Shown here: piece after piece, positions 8,443 to 17,219 of the stretch | Layout of the letters: each line of letters begins with the position of its first letter | How positions within the stretch are numbered: the first letter of the stretch is position 1 | Assembly (NCBI GenBank): GCA_946414075.1 | Contig: CAMKNA010000001.1 | Location: forward strand, 62,001 to 126,000 | Source: an uncultured Fibrobacter sp. | GTDB taxonomy: Bacteria > Fibrobacterota > Fibrobacteria > Fibrobacterales > Fibrobacteraceae | Reading direction: 5' to 3' | DNA: 64,000 nucleotides | Program-made: the position numbers and the translations under genes | The notes under the pieces: model-generated | Told to the model about the DNA's origin: nothing | Databases searched by the model: none | Seen by the model: only the letters and a program-made list of their open reading frames with translations

Positions 8443-9415
8443 AAAGTTTCCTTATCCAAAGAACAACAAATAAAAACCATCCCTTAAAACACAATTGGTC
8501 AACCGCTATAGAAAACTTTAGCCATTTTGGTAATTTAACAATATCTTGACACATTCTGTAATAGGATACAATCTTTCGAGATTCAACAATCAATGCATCT
8601 CGGTCTTTTTTAAATTGAGCAATTTCTGAAAAAGCATCAATTCTCAAAAGAACAGTTCTATTTCGGTAAAAAACATAAGGAACATTCCATTTATCTCTTA
8701 ATCTAGGCAATATTTCATCTAGAACATCCGCTAAATGAGATTTATCAAGATATCTTTTTTTTGAATGAGAAAGACTTTCTGTTAATATTCGATATCTGTA
8801 CAAACTCCGAGGAATAATTTTTATGGTGGAAACATATTGTAACATTTCGAGCATCAAAACATGATCTTCACTATTTTTCAAATTTTCGCGATACCGCAAA
8901 TCATATTGAGTAAAAAAAACTGACTTAAATGCTTTTAATACATTAAAACCAAAAAAAATAATAGAACCATCAACAATCAAGGATTTCAAAACGTCTTCCG
9001 AAATATGGTTGTTTTTTGAGAATACTGGCTTTGGTATTTTTGAAACAGAACTGCCATTTTTGCAAATATCTATTCCCCAAAAAACAACATCGCAGCCACT
9101 AGATTGTCCTTTAATTGTTTCAACATAATCGTCGGACACCCAATCATCAGCGTCAACAAAACTAACATATTCTCCAGAAATATGCATCAAGCCAAAGTTT
9201 CTCGCCTTACTCGGCCCACCATTTTCGATATGAAAAACTTTAATATTTTTTGCTTTTTCAGCATACAACTCGCAAATACTCAACGAATTATCGATTGACC
9301 CATCGTCAATTAAAATCAGTTCCCAATCATCACACGTTTGACGTAAAAAACTGTCAATACATGTTCCAATGTATTTTTCAGCATTATATACAGGAATAAC
9401 AACAGATAGGAACAT
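8408..9415 (-). CDS. Family 2 glycosyltransferase
   Basis: A 335-residue GT-A enzyme. The N-terminus has SVVIPVYNAEKYIGTCIDS, then LILIDDGSIDNS (nucleotide binding), then SFVDADDWVS with the metal-binding DxD around residue 95. The C-terminal third contains basic and aromatic residues typical of membrane-associated capsule glycosyltransferases. It should add one sugar to the lipid-linked repeat unit in the cytoplasm; donor and acceptor cannot be read from sequence. AT-rich, overlaps the following pyruvyltransferase gene, and lies 7 bases from the previous gene. Confidence 0.9.
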   Translation of the reverse strand: MFLSVVIPVYNAEKYIGTCIDSFLRQTCDDWELILIDDGSIDNSLSICELYAEKAKNIKVFHIENGGPSKARNFGLMHISGEYVSFVDADDWVSDDYVETIKGQSSGCDVVFWGIDICKNGSSVSKIPKPVFSKNNHISEDVLKSLIVDGSIIFFGFNVLKAFKSVFFTQYDLRYRENLKNSEDHVLMLEMLQYVSTIKIIPRSLYRYRILTESLSHSKKRYLDKSHLADVLDEILPRLRDKWNVPYVFYRNRTVLLRIDAFSEIAQFKKDRDALIVESRKIVSYYRMCQDIVKLPKWLKFSIAVDQLCFKGWFLFVVLWIRKLYEDIHSNNAIA

Positions 9416-9422
9416 TTGACGA

Positions 9423-10373
9423 TTAGCCCCTTGACATTTTATTGATTGGAACCATACTCATTAAAAGTTCCATGACCAAATGATACAACTTTTCTTTTTT
9501 TTCATAGACATTTAAGGATGCAATTATCTCCATGCGTTTCAACAAACCTCTAGAACAATATTCATAAACATCCTGTATGATATCCTTAGCATCATCATGC
9601 ATCACATCTCTGTATTCATCATATATATATTTTAAAGTATAACATCTGCTAGATGGGAAGATTCTATCGTATTTTAACATTCTCATTTTTGCCACAACTC
9701 GAGACATAAACGGTTTCTTTTCATGAATCTTTCCTAAAACATTTGAGTCATGACGTCGATAAGCCATTAGTGCTTGGCCAATATTGTATTTTATTCCGCA
9801 TGAAGCAGCAACAAATGAAATATAACAATCATACATCATTACTTCTTTATACGAAGCAGGAAAAGGCTTCAATAAATCAATCATTTTTCGATTCATCATC
9901 AATGTGCAACCTTGAACATTCCCTGCTCTTAACAACGTGTGTCCAGCTCCTACAGAATCATTTTCTACTTGCTCATAACAACATTCATTTAAAATACCTG
10001 CAAATGGAATAGTCTTCGAAGAAACAACACAAGGCTGCCCATTTTCGACCGCCATCATTTTTTTTAGTAGGATCTCTATTTTTAGAGGAAACCACACATC
10101 GTCCTGATCACATATTGCAATGTATGAACTAGAGCATAATCTTATGGCTTTCTCAAAATTCTTATTGACTCCAAGATTAGATTCATTGACATAGTATCTG
10201 AGTCCATATTTTTGATGATACTCTTCTAAGACATCTGCAGTTCCATCTTTAGAACAGTCATCACACACAACAACTTCATCAGGGACAATCGTTTGAGAAT
10301 ACAAACTATCCAATTGTGCTCTTATGTATTTGGCTCCATTATAGGTTGCCATCGCAATAGAAACTTTCGCCAT
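9423..10373 (-). CDS. Family 2 glycosyltransferase, rhamnosyltransferase-like
   Basis: A 316-residue GT-A enzyme beginning VSIAMATYNGAKYIRAQLDS, followed by EVVVCDDCSKDGT and YIAICDQDDVW, where the DQDD carries the metal-binding aspartates. This set is typical of the rhamnosyltransferase/alpha-1,3 subgroup of GT2. It lies 6 bases after the CapA-like gene in the operon. Sugar specificity is not determinable. Confidence 0.9.
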   Translation of the reverse strand: MAKVSIAMATYNGAKYIRAQLDSLYSQTIVPDEVVVCDDCSKDGTADVLEEYHQKYGLRYYVNESNLGVNKNFEKAIRLCSSSYIAICDQDDVWFPLKIEILLKKMMAVENGQPCVVSSKTIPFAGILNECCYEQVENDSVGAGHTLLRAGNVQGCTLMMNRKMIDLLKPFPASYKEVMMYDCYISFVAASCGIKYNIGQALMAYRRHDSNVLGKIHEKKPFMSRVVAKMRMLKYDRIFPSSRCYTLKYIYDEYRDVMHDDAKDIIQDVYEYCSRGLLKRMEIIASLNVYEKKEKLYHLVMELLMSMVPINKMSRG

Positions 10374-10379
10374 ACGACC

Positions 10380-11501
10380 TTACTTTTTCAACCCTTCCAG
10401 CCAAAGTTCCCTATGAGCCTCGCATTCAATAAAATTACGAATAGCCAAGATTTCGTCTTTCTTGAAAGAATTGGCAAAAAATTTGCTTAGATGACCTCCA
10501 CTCAATTTGTTTAATACACGATGAATGATTTTATGTTTATAGCCAAAACATGTGAGCATATAGTCACTTATCATTTTATCTGCAAATTTTTGATATTCTT
10601 TTTTGACAAATCCTTTTTGTTTTACTTGTTCGCTGCGAATATTAAATTCAGACATAATTCTTTCTGCATCTTCACCAGTTGCATGTCGAATTCCTTTTTC
10701 TACTTTAACAAGCGGAATGTATTCTATAGAGAAATCATCATTTATTTTTACAAGAAGGCTTGCATCTGAAAAAAAACCTTTGTTGCTATCAAAAATAAAA
10801 TTTCCTTGCCCATAGACAATCGTGCCATTACCATATTTTTCTTCGCATCCAATACAATGACTATGCTGACAAATTACTAGATTCGCCCCTTTATCTACAA
10901 ATTTTCGACACACCCTTTGTAGCATTGGTGAAGGGTACTGATAATGTTCCTTTCCTCCATGATAAAGAACAATAGTATAATCACACGTTTTACCTAAATC
11001 CGTAATATGATCAAAGGATTCCAACGGGTCAAAAGGATTGGCACCAGAAGAAATTTCTCCTGCGATAGAAAACTCATGTTCAGCACAACCATAGAATCCA
11101 ACTTTTTTTCCTTTAATATAGGCTACCAAAGGTCTTTGGGCTTCTATTAAATCCTTTCCAGCTCCTAAATAACTGATATTACTCTTATTAAGAGTTTCTA
11201 TTGTCTCCATCAATCCATTTTCACCTTGGTCCATAATATGGTTGTTTGCCAAGGTGAACAAATCTACACCTATTTTTTTCAAACCAGAAATAGTCAAGCA
11301 TTCTGCGTATAAGGCTGGACCACATTTCTCTATAGGGGAACACGAATCTGTCAGTGGCGTTTCTAGATTGAAAACCCTATAGTCAGCGTCACTCAATATT
11401 TTTTGCAATCCATTTCCAACAAGGGCAGAAACATCACCTTTTGCAAAAAGGTCGCAGTTTGTTGATGTTGGAACAATGTCTGCACCTATTAGAATAGACA
11501 T
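10380..11501 (-). CDS. CapA-like metallophosphatase-fold protein
   Basis: A 373-residue protein of the CapA/PgsA family, which has a calcineurin-like phosphoesterase fold. Visible metal-site motifs are GADI near the start, NLETPL (about 46-51), ANNHIMDQG (about 84-92), LYHGGKEH (about 180) and CQHSHC, then YGQGNF. In Bacillus, CapA/PgsA takes part in poly-gamma-glutamate export, but many polysaccharide loci carry a CapA homologue with an unclear role, possibly removing or adding a phospho-group on the polymer. There is no N-terminal membrane anchor here, unlike PgsA, so it probably acts in the cytoplasm. Its start overlaps the stop of the acetyltransferase gene by one base. Confidence 0.85.
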   Translation of the reverse strand: MSILIGADIVPTSTNCDLFAKGDVSALVGNGLQKILSDADYRVFNLETPLTDSCSPIEKCGPALYAECLTISGLKKIGVDLFTLANNHIMDQGENGLMETIETLNKSNISYLGAGKDLIEAQRPLVAYIKGKKVGFYGCAEHEFSIAGEISSGANPFDPLESFDHITDLGKTCDYTIVLYHGGKEHYQYPSPMLQRVCRKFVDKGANLVICQHSHCIGCEEKYGNGTIVYGQGNFIFDSNKGFFSDASLLVKINDDFSIEYIPLVKVEKGIRHATGEDAERIMSEFNIRSEQVKQKGFVKKEYQKFADKMISDYMLTCFGYKHKIIHRVLNKLSGGHLSKFFANSFKKDEILAIRNFIECEAHRELWLEGLKK

Positions 11502-12061
11502 TAAACTTTTTTCCTTCCAGAGTAGACAATACGTCCATCAATTTTTTTGTTAAATTCCCGTATTTCTTCTATAGACATTTTATCTCTATAGATATTCCAA
11601 AACATGTTATCCTCCATACCTTGTTTCGTTTTTTTTACATAATCTCCGATAGAAGAAATAACCCTGCATGGATTCCCGGCGGCAACAACATTGTCAGGAA
11701 TGTCTTTATTAACTATACTCCCCGCACCAATGATTACATTATTTCCTACTTTAACATTTGGAAATATAATTGATTGGCGACCAACAAATACATTGTTGCC
11801 AATAACGATTCTTCCGAGCCTATTTATAGCATACCCAACAAAACGTTGTGGCGATGCATCATGCGTCAGCAGCGTTACATAAGTTAATGTTACATGATTA
11901 CCGATTTCAAGACAAGTTGCATCTTTTCGGCCACAATCCACGTTGATTAACTCAACGTCTTCTCCTATAATTGCCCCCCATTTACGAAGGCGTTTAACAG
12001 TAGGACGCTGTTTTAGCCAACCATTTATATCACTTAGCAATGAAATAAAAAACTTTACCAT
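11501..12061 (-). CDS. Hexapeptide-repeat O-acetyltransferase
   Basis: A 186-residue left-handed beta-helix acyltransferase of the CysE/LacA/NodL type. Hexapeptide repeats run from about 45 to 130 (VELINVDCG, IGNHVTLTYVTLLTHDA, IGNNVFVGRQSIIFPNVKVGNNVIIGAGSIVNKDI), ending in VVAAGNPCRVI, a classic closing turn. The histidine in LLTHDA is the likely catalytic base. It should acetylate a sugar of the repeat unit using acetyl-CoA. Confidence 0.88.
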   Translation of the reverse strand: MVKFFISLLSDINGWLKQRPTVKRLRKWGAIIGEDVELINVDCGRKDATCLEIGNHVTLTYVTLLTHDASPQRFVGYAINRLGRIVIGNNVFVGRQSIIFPNVKVGNNVIIGAGSIVNKDIPDNVVAAGNPCRVISSIGDYVKKTKQGMEDNMFWNIYRDKMSIEEIREFNKKIDGRIVYSGRKKV

Positions 12062-12074
12062 TTATAAATCTCCC

Positions 12075-12992
12075 TTAAACTTGTTTTGGCGGAATTTTAA
12101 TCCATTCTCCAAATTTACAGTCCCAGTCCTTTGGCTCAAATTTTTCATATCCAGAACCATGATAAAAAGTCAACTCTCCAAAGTACACTGCCCCATTTAC
12201 ATTGTATAAATCAACACGAACATGCGGAATATTTTTTGACAAAAGGGACGCTATATTTAACATTATCTCAAAATTATGAGGCTTACGAATAACAACATCT
12301 TTTTTTGAAGGATATTCAATCGTAAAAGGTAAAAGATTCCACTCTGTATCATAAATATTTCTATGATGCTCAACGAACCTGTCGTAGTCAACCTGCAAGC
12401 ATTTTACGGTACCGTTAAAGCAGAAAAATTTATAATCCCGGAGTTCTCCACTTTCATCTTCTATATATTTCTCCGCAATAATACGAGGAGGAATATTCTT
12501 ATAAGGCCATTCGCGATTCTTATTGTATATTTTTTTCTTGAGTCCCTGATTCAAATACTTGACAACATGATCCCTGTCGAGTTTAGATTTGTCCTTGCAA
12601 ATGACAACATCGCCTCCACCTCCATTTGTTGTTTTCAACACGAACTGATTAGGCAACTTTTCAAAGTCAATTTCGTTGGCATTATTCCATACACCTAAAG
12701 TCGGGACAACATATTCTTCACCAATTTTATCAGCCACCCACTTTTTTACAGCATACTTATCCACAAGTGTTGTATAGAGTGGGATACGATTAAACAGCTT
12801 AAGCCACTGCAGTTTTTCACTAAATGTTTTGGGATTTGTAAGATTCAAGGGATATCCCATTTTAATCCGAAATTTTAACTTCAGATACAATTCATCTGTA
12901 AATAGAAAATTTAAATTCTCAAGAATAGCAGCAAAAAAATCCGTTCTATTGCCCTTTATTAATTTAATTGCCGTAGATAATTTACTCATCAT
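12075..12992 (-). CDS. TupA-like ATP-grasp protein of a capsule locus
   Basis: About 305 residues, matching the TupA-like ATP-grasp family found in polysaccharide clusters. Typical segments are NPKTFSEKLQWLK, then DKYAVKKWV, PNQFVLKTTNGGGG (ATP-binding loop), AEKYIED and a late VRVDLYN...FGELTF with metal-binding acidic residues. Family members are thought to ligate amino-acid-like or similar groups to the polymer precursors, often where a glycosyltransferase might be expected. The start was set at ATG 12992, preceded by AGGAG; a second ATG at 12989 is equally possible. The start lies within the end of the polymerase gene. Confidence 0.8.
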   Translation of the reverse strand: MMSKLSTAIKLIKGNRTDFFAAILENLNFLFTDELYLKLKFRIKMGYPLNLTNPKTFSEKLQWLKLFNRIPLYTTLVDKYAVKKWVADKIGEEYVVPTLGVWNNANEIDFEKLPNQFVLKTTNGGGGDVVICKDKSKLDRDHVVKYLNQGLKKKIYNKNREWPYKNIPPRIIAEKYIEDESGELRDYKFFCFNGTVKCLQVDYDRFVEHHRNIYDTEWNLLPFTIEYPSKKDVVIRKPHNFEIMLNIASLLSKNIPHVRVDLYNVNGAVYFGELTFYHGSGYEKFEPKDWDCKFGEWIKIPPKQV

Positions 12993-14166
12993 GATTCTCC
13001 TGGGCAAGACAATATCCCAATACTAAAGTTGCACCTATGGTCATATCAATATATGACATTGAAAAGATTGTTTTCATAAAATAAATAATAAACAAAAGTT
13101 GCAGGGCACTTTTAATATGGTATTTATACTTTTTTGACAAAACAACCCATCCCCAAAAGAACCAATACACCATGTAAATGATTAAACCAAGTACGCCTTG
13201 ATTAACAGCAATTTCAAGCCAATCGTCATGTGCGTAGTTATAAGAAATTTTTAAGGTTGCGTTAGCCCCCGATCCAAAAGCAAACTGTAGGGGAGTTGCT
13301 TCATCTAAGAAATAATCAACAAATCTCCCATACAATTTGTCTCTACCACTACTGTTGCCTTCTAACGTATTTTCAACTCTTTTTTGAAATAAAAGACTTT
13401 CCTGCATTTGCTTTTCAACATACAAATAACCAACAAAACATAACACCATTGAAAGAACCAATATTCCAAATTTTTTCTTAAATGAAGCATTCCGTAAATT
13501 CGTCAACATAAACCAAACAAGACAAAGTACACCTATAATAATCGCGCCTCGCTTCATCGCCATAAAAAGGAATATCATACATACTCCCAGAGTGATATAT
13601 TGCAAAACGGGTCTTTTGTAGAAGAAAACACAGAACGGAATCAATGCTAAAAATTCATAACCAACATTATTCGTAAACTCATCGGCTTTGGAGCCCACAA
13701 GTATTGCCATATAAAGCTGTTTCTGATAATTTTGATAGTACTTTGCAATTGTGAAACCGAGCAAAACAAAAAAACAAATTCTTAAAATTTTTTCGTTAAA
13801 CAAACCTTCTTTAGAAAAAACGTAAAAAGGATAGATTGGGGTGAGAGAAATCAGAATGTTTTTCAAATAATTGAAACTTGGAACTTGCAACGCATATTCA
13901 GCAGGATTATACCCTCCAATCATCAGATAAATTCCGTAGATAAAGAACATTCCTAATAATATATTCAAACCATAAAAATAAATTGGAACCTTGTAACGCG
14001 TGTTAGCAATAAACATATAATACAAAGAAACCAACAAAAGAACAATAACCAAAATTTGGGTAAACAACGACCCTTCAGGAAATAGAATTCCTTGCGTGTA
14101 ATAAACACACCATGCAAACAAATACAAGCTTGCTTTATTAAGCCATGACGATTTTTCAAAATACAT
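12982..14166 (-). CDS. Wzy-like O-antigen/capsule polymerase or ligase
   Basis: A 394-residue membrane protein with about 10-12 hydrophobic segments and a large periplasmic loop near residues 260-320 (RVENTLEGNSSGRDKLYGR, then FGSGANATL), the layout of the O-antigen ligase/polymerase (Wzy_C-like) family. The repeated-helix pattern and position in the operon fit the polymerase that joins repeat units after flipping by the Wzx-like protein. A ligase role (WaaL) cannot be excluded because the families are similar. AT-rich; its end overlaps the next gene by 11 bases. Confidence 0.82.
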   Translation of the reverse strand: MYFEKSSWLNKASLYLFAWCVYYTQGILFPEGSLFTQILVIVLLLVSLYYMFIANTRYKVPIYFYGLNILLGMFFIYGIYLMIGGYNPAEYALQVPSFNYLKNILISLTPIYPFYVFSKEGLFNEKILRICFFVLLGFTIAKYYQNYQKQLYMAILVGSKADEFTNNVGYEFLALIPFCVFFYKRPVLQYITLGVCMIFLFMAMKRGAIIIGVLCLVWFMLTNLRNASFKKKFGILVLSMVLCFVGYLYVEKQMQESLLFQKRVENTLEGNSSGRDKLYGRFVDYFLDEATPLQFAFGSGANATLKISYNYAHDDWLEIAVNQGVLGLIIYMVYWFFWGWVVLSKKYKYHIKSALQLLFIIYFMKTIFSMSYIDMTIGATLVLGYCLAQENHDE

Positions 14167-14191
14167 CTAACACCATCATTGTTCTTTTGAA

Positions 14192-15289
14192 TCACACAAA
14201 AAAAATAGATTCTATTTTTTTCACAGTATTATCAATATCATACCCCTCTTTTTCAAATTTTTCTGTTACCTTTATTCGAATCTTGCCGATCATTGAAGAT
14301 ATTGCATCTATCCATTTTTGCAACGAAGTTGTCAAGGAAATATATTCAACCTCCCCTGAAACATTCGATTCTCTTGTGATATAATCTGAAACAACACACC
14401 GAAGTCCACAAGCCTGAGCTTCAATCACAGCATTGGGCATTCCCTCATAGAGTGACGGAAAAACAAAGACATCGATTGCGGAATAGATTGACGGCATATC
14501 TGAACGGATTCCTGCAAAAATAACATTCTTTTCCAGTCCCATTTCTTGAACTTTTTTCTGAATATCATTTTTCAACTCGCCATTTCCCACCAACATCAGA
14601 GCAGAATCAGGATTGCTATTGTGGTAACATTGGAAAATTTTTAGTAAAAAGGAATGATTTTTCTGTATCGAGAAGCGTCCGACATGGCCTAATACGATCT
14701 GGTTCGGCGTAATACCAAATTCATTTCTGACAGAAATTCTGCCATTTTCAGTATAACTGAAATAATCCAAGTCTAAGCCATTATGGAGAATATGGACTAA
14801 ACCTCGATCATAATCTTTTTTTCCGAAAGTATAAATTGCAGCCTCACTGGATGGAGCTATTTTCACATCAACAAAACGCTTGAACAGAAGGCTTCCTATT
14901 CGATGTGAAATTCTAGCACCAAAAGAGTTTCCATCGCTTGAATTACTTGAACGAGCAATACACTTTTTTGCTCCAGCCATTTTGGCAATAGCTAAATCCA
15001 TAAAGCCCATTGCATTAGACGTTATTCTTAATACCGCGTCGTATTTACCATCTTGAATAATCTTTTTTAAGCCCCTTATATAACGAATCAACGATTCACT
15101 TTTTGCAGGAAACTTAAATAATTTTCCACCCATACGAATAATTTCGTCATCATAAAAACCTTTAGCATCTATATTAACTGCAAAATCCATCTGGAAACAA
15201 GATTTATCAAGTCGCCGATAAATCTTCATTAAGAATGTTTCTGCTCCACCAGCATTCATTCCACTAACAATGCAAAGCAATTTTCTCAA
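14192..15289 (-). CDS. Family 4 glycosyltransferase
   Basis: A 365-residue GT-B enzyme. The N-terminal acceptor domain starts LLCIVSGMNAGGAETFLM, and the C-terminal donor domain has LGHVGRFSIQKNH and the E-x7-E motif region SLYEGMPNAVIEAQACG. These are standard for retaining GT4 enzymes using nucleotide-activated sugars. Cytoplasmic or peripheral membrane. One step of repeat-unit assembly; specificity unknown. Confidence 0.9.
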   Translation of the reverse strand: MRKLLCIVSGMNAGGAETFLMKIYRRLDKSCFQMDFAVNIDAKGFYDDEIIRMGGKLFKFPAKSESLIRYIRGLKKIIQDGKYDAVLRITSNAMGFMDLAIAKMAGAKKCIARSSNSSDGNSFGARISHRIGSLLFKRFVDVKIAPSSEAAIYTFGKKDYDRGLVHILHNGLDLDYFSYTENGRISVRNEFGITPNQIVLGHVGRFSIQKNHSFLLKIFQCYHNSNPDSALMLVGNGELKNDIQKKVQEMGLEKNVIFAGIRSDMPSIYSAIDVFVFPSLYEGMPNAVIEAQACGLRCVVSDYITRESNVSGEVEYISLTTSLQKWIDAISSMIGKIRIKVTEKFEKEGYDIDNTVKKIESIFFV

Positions 15290-15304
15290 CGATTTCCCTC
15301 TTTT

Positions 15305-16345
15305 TTACGCCAAAGACATCATAAGTGTTTTTGCAGCATTTTCAGGCATATAATTTGAAGCTTTTTCTAAACATTTTCTCCTCATATCTCTAAGCAAATT
15401 TTTATTTTGGAAACACCATTCAATTTGAGAAGCCAGTCTGTCTGAATTCTTTGCTGGCACAATAAAACCATTAACACCATCGTCAACTATATCTGAGTTG
15501 TATCGCCAATCACTTGCAATTACTGGAACTCCTGCAGCAAACGAGTCCAACAGAGTGCCGGCAAAACCTTCGCCACTATAATAGGTTGGGAAAAGCAAGG
15601 CATAATAATCTTTTAAAGTTTCTACACTTTTATCAAAGGGAACACAACCTTTATATTGCACATACGGCGGGAATTGCTTTTGCAGTTGTTCAAACCAAAC
15701 AGCCTGATTTTCGTCTATTTGGCCATAAATATCCAGGCTGCAGTCATTTTTGCCCTGGTGTTCATTAACCTTTTTTACGGCAGTAATAGCTTCTTCGATT
15801 CCTTTTTCCTTCATCACTCGCGAAAATGTGCAGAATCGGAATTTATCTAATGGAACCAAAGACAAATCCCGTTCCCTAAGTATTTTCAAGTCCTTGAAAT
15901 TCGGCATTAGTTGAACATTGTTAAAACCGACTTGAATAAGGCTTGATTTCATAGTCCTAGTTTCTACATATATGAACTGAAATTTTTTTAAAATTTTTGA
16001 CAAAAATGGTTTATCTTTTAAGAAATCCGGCAGCCAACCACCTATAACAACGTAGTGCAACTTTTTTCTAAAAAAAAGATTGAATAAAATAAGTAACGGC
16101 GCTATTATTCGCAAGCCATTTTGAGCAGGCGTTACAATGATATTTTTAAAAAAGATTACGCCGTAAAACAATATGAAAGGGAGTTTTATTAAGGTTGTTA
16201 ATCCACCGTGGGTATCAAGCCTCACAAGTTCATCTTTACCAACATTCTTTTCAATTTCATTTGCGACAATCTTCGTCTTAATGGTTTGCCCATTAAGCAA
16301 ATCACATCCAAAACCAAAGTGTCCTATAACACAGACTCTTTTCAT
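15305..16345 (-). CDS. Family 4 (group 1) glycosyltransferase
   Basis: A 346-residue GT-B enzyme starting VCVIGHFGFGCDLLNGQTIKT. The donor domain has FCTFSRVMKEKGIEEAI and FPTYYSGEGFAGTLLDSFAAGVPVIAS, which holds the acidic donor-binding motif. Shorter N-terminal domain than many GT4 enzymes. Lies 16 bases after the preceding gene's region in the same operon. Confidence 0.87.
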   Translation of the reverse strand: MKRVCVIGHFGFGCDLLNGQTIKTKIVANEIEKNVGKDELVRLDTHGGLTTLIKLPFILFYGVIFFKNIIVTPAQNGLRIIAPLLILFNLFFRKKLHYVVIGGWLPDFLKDKPFLSKILKKFQFIYVETRTMKSSLIQVGFNNVQLMPNFKDLKILRERDLSLVPLDKFRFCTFSRVMKEKGIEEAITAVKKVNEHQGKNDCSLDIYGQIDENQAVWFEQLQKQFPPYVQYKGCVPFDKSVETLKDYYALLFPTYYSGEGFAGTLLDSFAAGVPVIASDWRYNSDIVDDGVNGFIVPAKNSDRLASQIEWCFQNKNLLRDMRRKCLEKASNYMPENAAKTLMMSLA

Positions 16346-16378
16346 AAAACTAATTAGTCAAACGAACAAATACAATGG

Positions 16379-17218
16379 TCAATTTTTTGTTTCTGACACA
16401 TACCTAAACTTTTTCCATGCACCAAAAAACAGATTTCGTCCCGTAATCCATAGGGATATTACGGGATTCAGCATTTCTGCCTCGCGATAGAGTTTGTAAT
16501 GCCATTTTACCAGCAACAAGAGCCTTGTAAACTTCGTCACTGGATTCTTCGGCTTCGCCTCAAAATGACGAATGTGGGAGATAGAGCCGCCGCGTTTGCG
16601 GTAACTGGCGAGCGTTTCGGGGAGCAAATGGCAGGGAGCCATCCGCACGACCTTGAGCCACATGGCGTAATCGTTGTTCTTTTTGATGTCTGCAATCTGG
16701 ATGTCGCCAACGACTTCGCGGTCATACATCACGGTGAGGCATCCGGGCCAGCAATAGTTGAACATCCCCGTCTTGGAGATGCGTTTGGGGCCGCCGACGA
16801 GCGTTCCTGTCGGTTTGCCATTTTCGTCAATTTCTTCGTATCGGGTATAACTAAAGGCATAGCCGTTATCGGCCATAAATTTGAGCTGTTTTTCGAGCTT
16901 TCCAGGAGCCCAGAGGTCATCGCTATCAAGGAAGGCCACCCATTTACCTTTTGCCTGTGCAAGGGCGCGGTTGCGGGAGACTGCGGCACCGCTGTTTTGG
17001 GCGTTTTTGAGGTAATGGATTTTTGATGACAGGAGATCCCCGCCTTCGCGGGGAAGACAATAGGGGGCAACAACTTCGTCGGTGTTGTCGGTGCTGGCAT
17101 CGTCAACGATAATGAGTTCCCAGTTCGTATAGGTCTGAGCCAATACGGACTGTATTGACTCGGCGATGAACCGACCCGTGTTGTAACTGGGCATGATTAT
17201 GGAGACAAGACCGTACAT
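16379..17218 (-). CDS. Family 2 glycosyltransferase carrying two in-frame repeat insertions
   Basis: A 279-residue GT2 enzyme: SIIMPSYNTGRFIAESIQS, WELIIVDDASTDNT, then WVAFLDSDDLW with the DxD motif, then NNDYAMWLKV and SYRKRGGSIS. This is the WfgD/WbbV-like capsule subgroup. Two stretches do not belong to the family pattern: residues 54-65 (CLPREGGDLLSS), encoded by a CCCCGC-CTTC-GCGGGG palindrome, and residues 217-228, encoded by a GTCAT-type repeat. Both sit between conserved blocks, presumably in surface loops, and keep the frame, so the enzyme may still work. The gene adjoins the sugar transferase gene by one base. Confidence 0.9.
   Translation of the reverse strand: MYGLVSIIMPSYNTGRFIAESIQSVLAQTYTNWELIIVDDASTDNTDEVVAPYCLPREGGDLLSSKIHYLKNAQNSGAAVSRNRALAQAKGKWVAFLDSDDLWAPGKLEKQLKFMADNGYAFSYTRYEEIDENGKPTGTLVGGPKRISKTGMFNYCWPGCLTVMYDREVVGDIQIADIKKNNDYAMWLKVVRMAPCHLLPETLASYRKRGGSISHIRHFEAKPKNPVTKFTRLLLLVKWHYKLYREAEMLNPVISLWITGRNLFFGAWKKFRYVSETKN
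16535..16570. repeat. GTCAT-type palindromic repeat inside a glycosyltransferase gene
   Basis: Reads CGTCA, TGGATTC, TTCGGCTTCGCC, then AAAATGACG on the plus strand: an imperfect palindrome of the same type as the intergenic copy at 17992-18020. It encodes residues 217-228 of the glycosyltransferase at 16379-17218. Confidence 0.75.
17030..17058. repeat. GC-rich palindromic repeat inside a glycosyltransferase gene
   Basis: The core is a six-base stem CCCCGC / GCGGGG with loop CTTC (17038-17053), with GGAGAT and GAAGAC on its flanks. This resembles short interspersed palindromes normally found between genes. It encodes residues 54-65 of the glycosyltransferase. Confidence 0.75.
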
Positions 17219-17219
17219 T

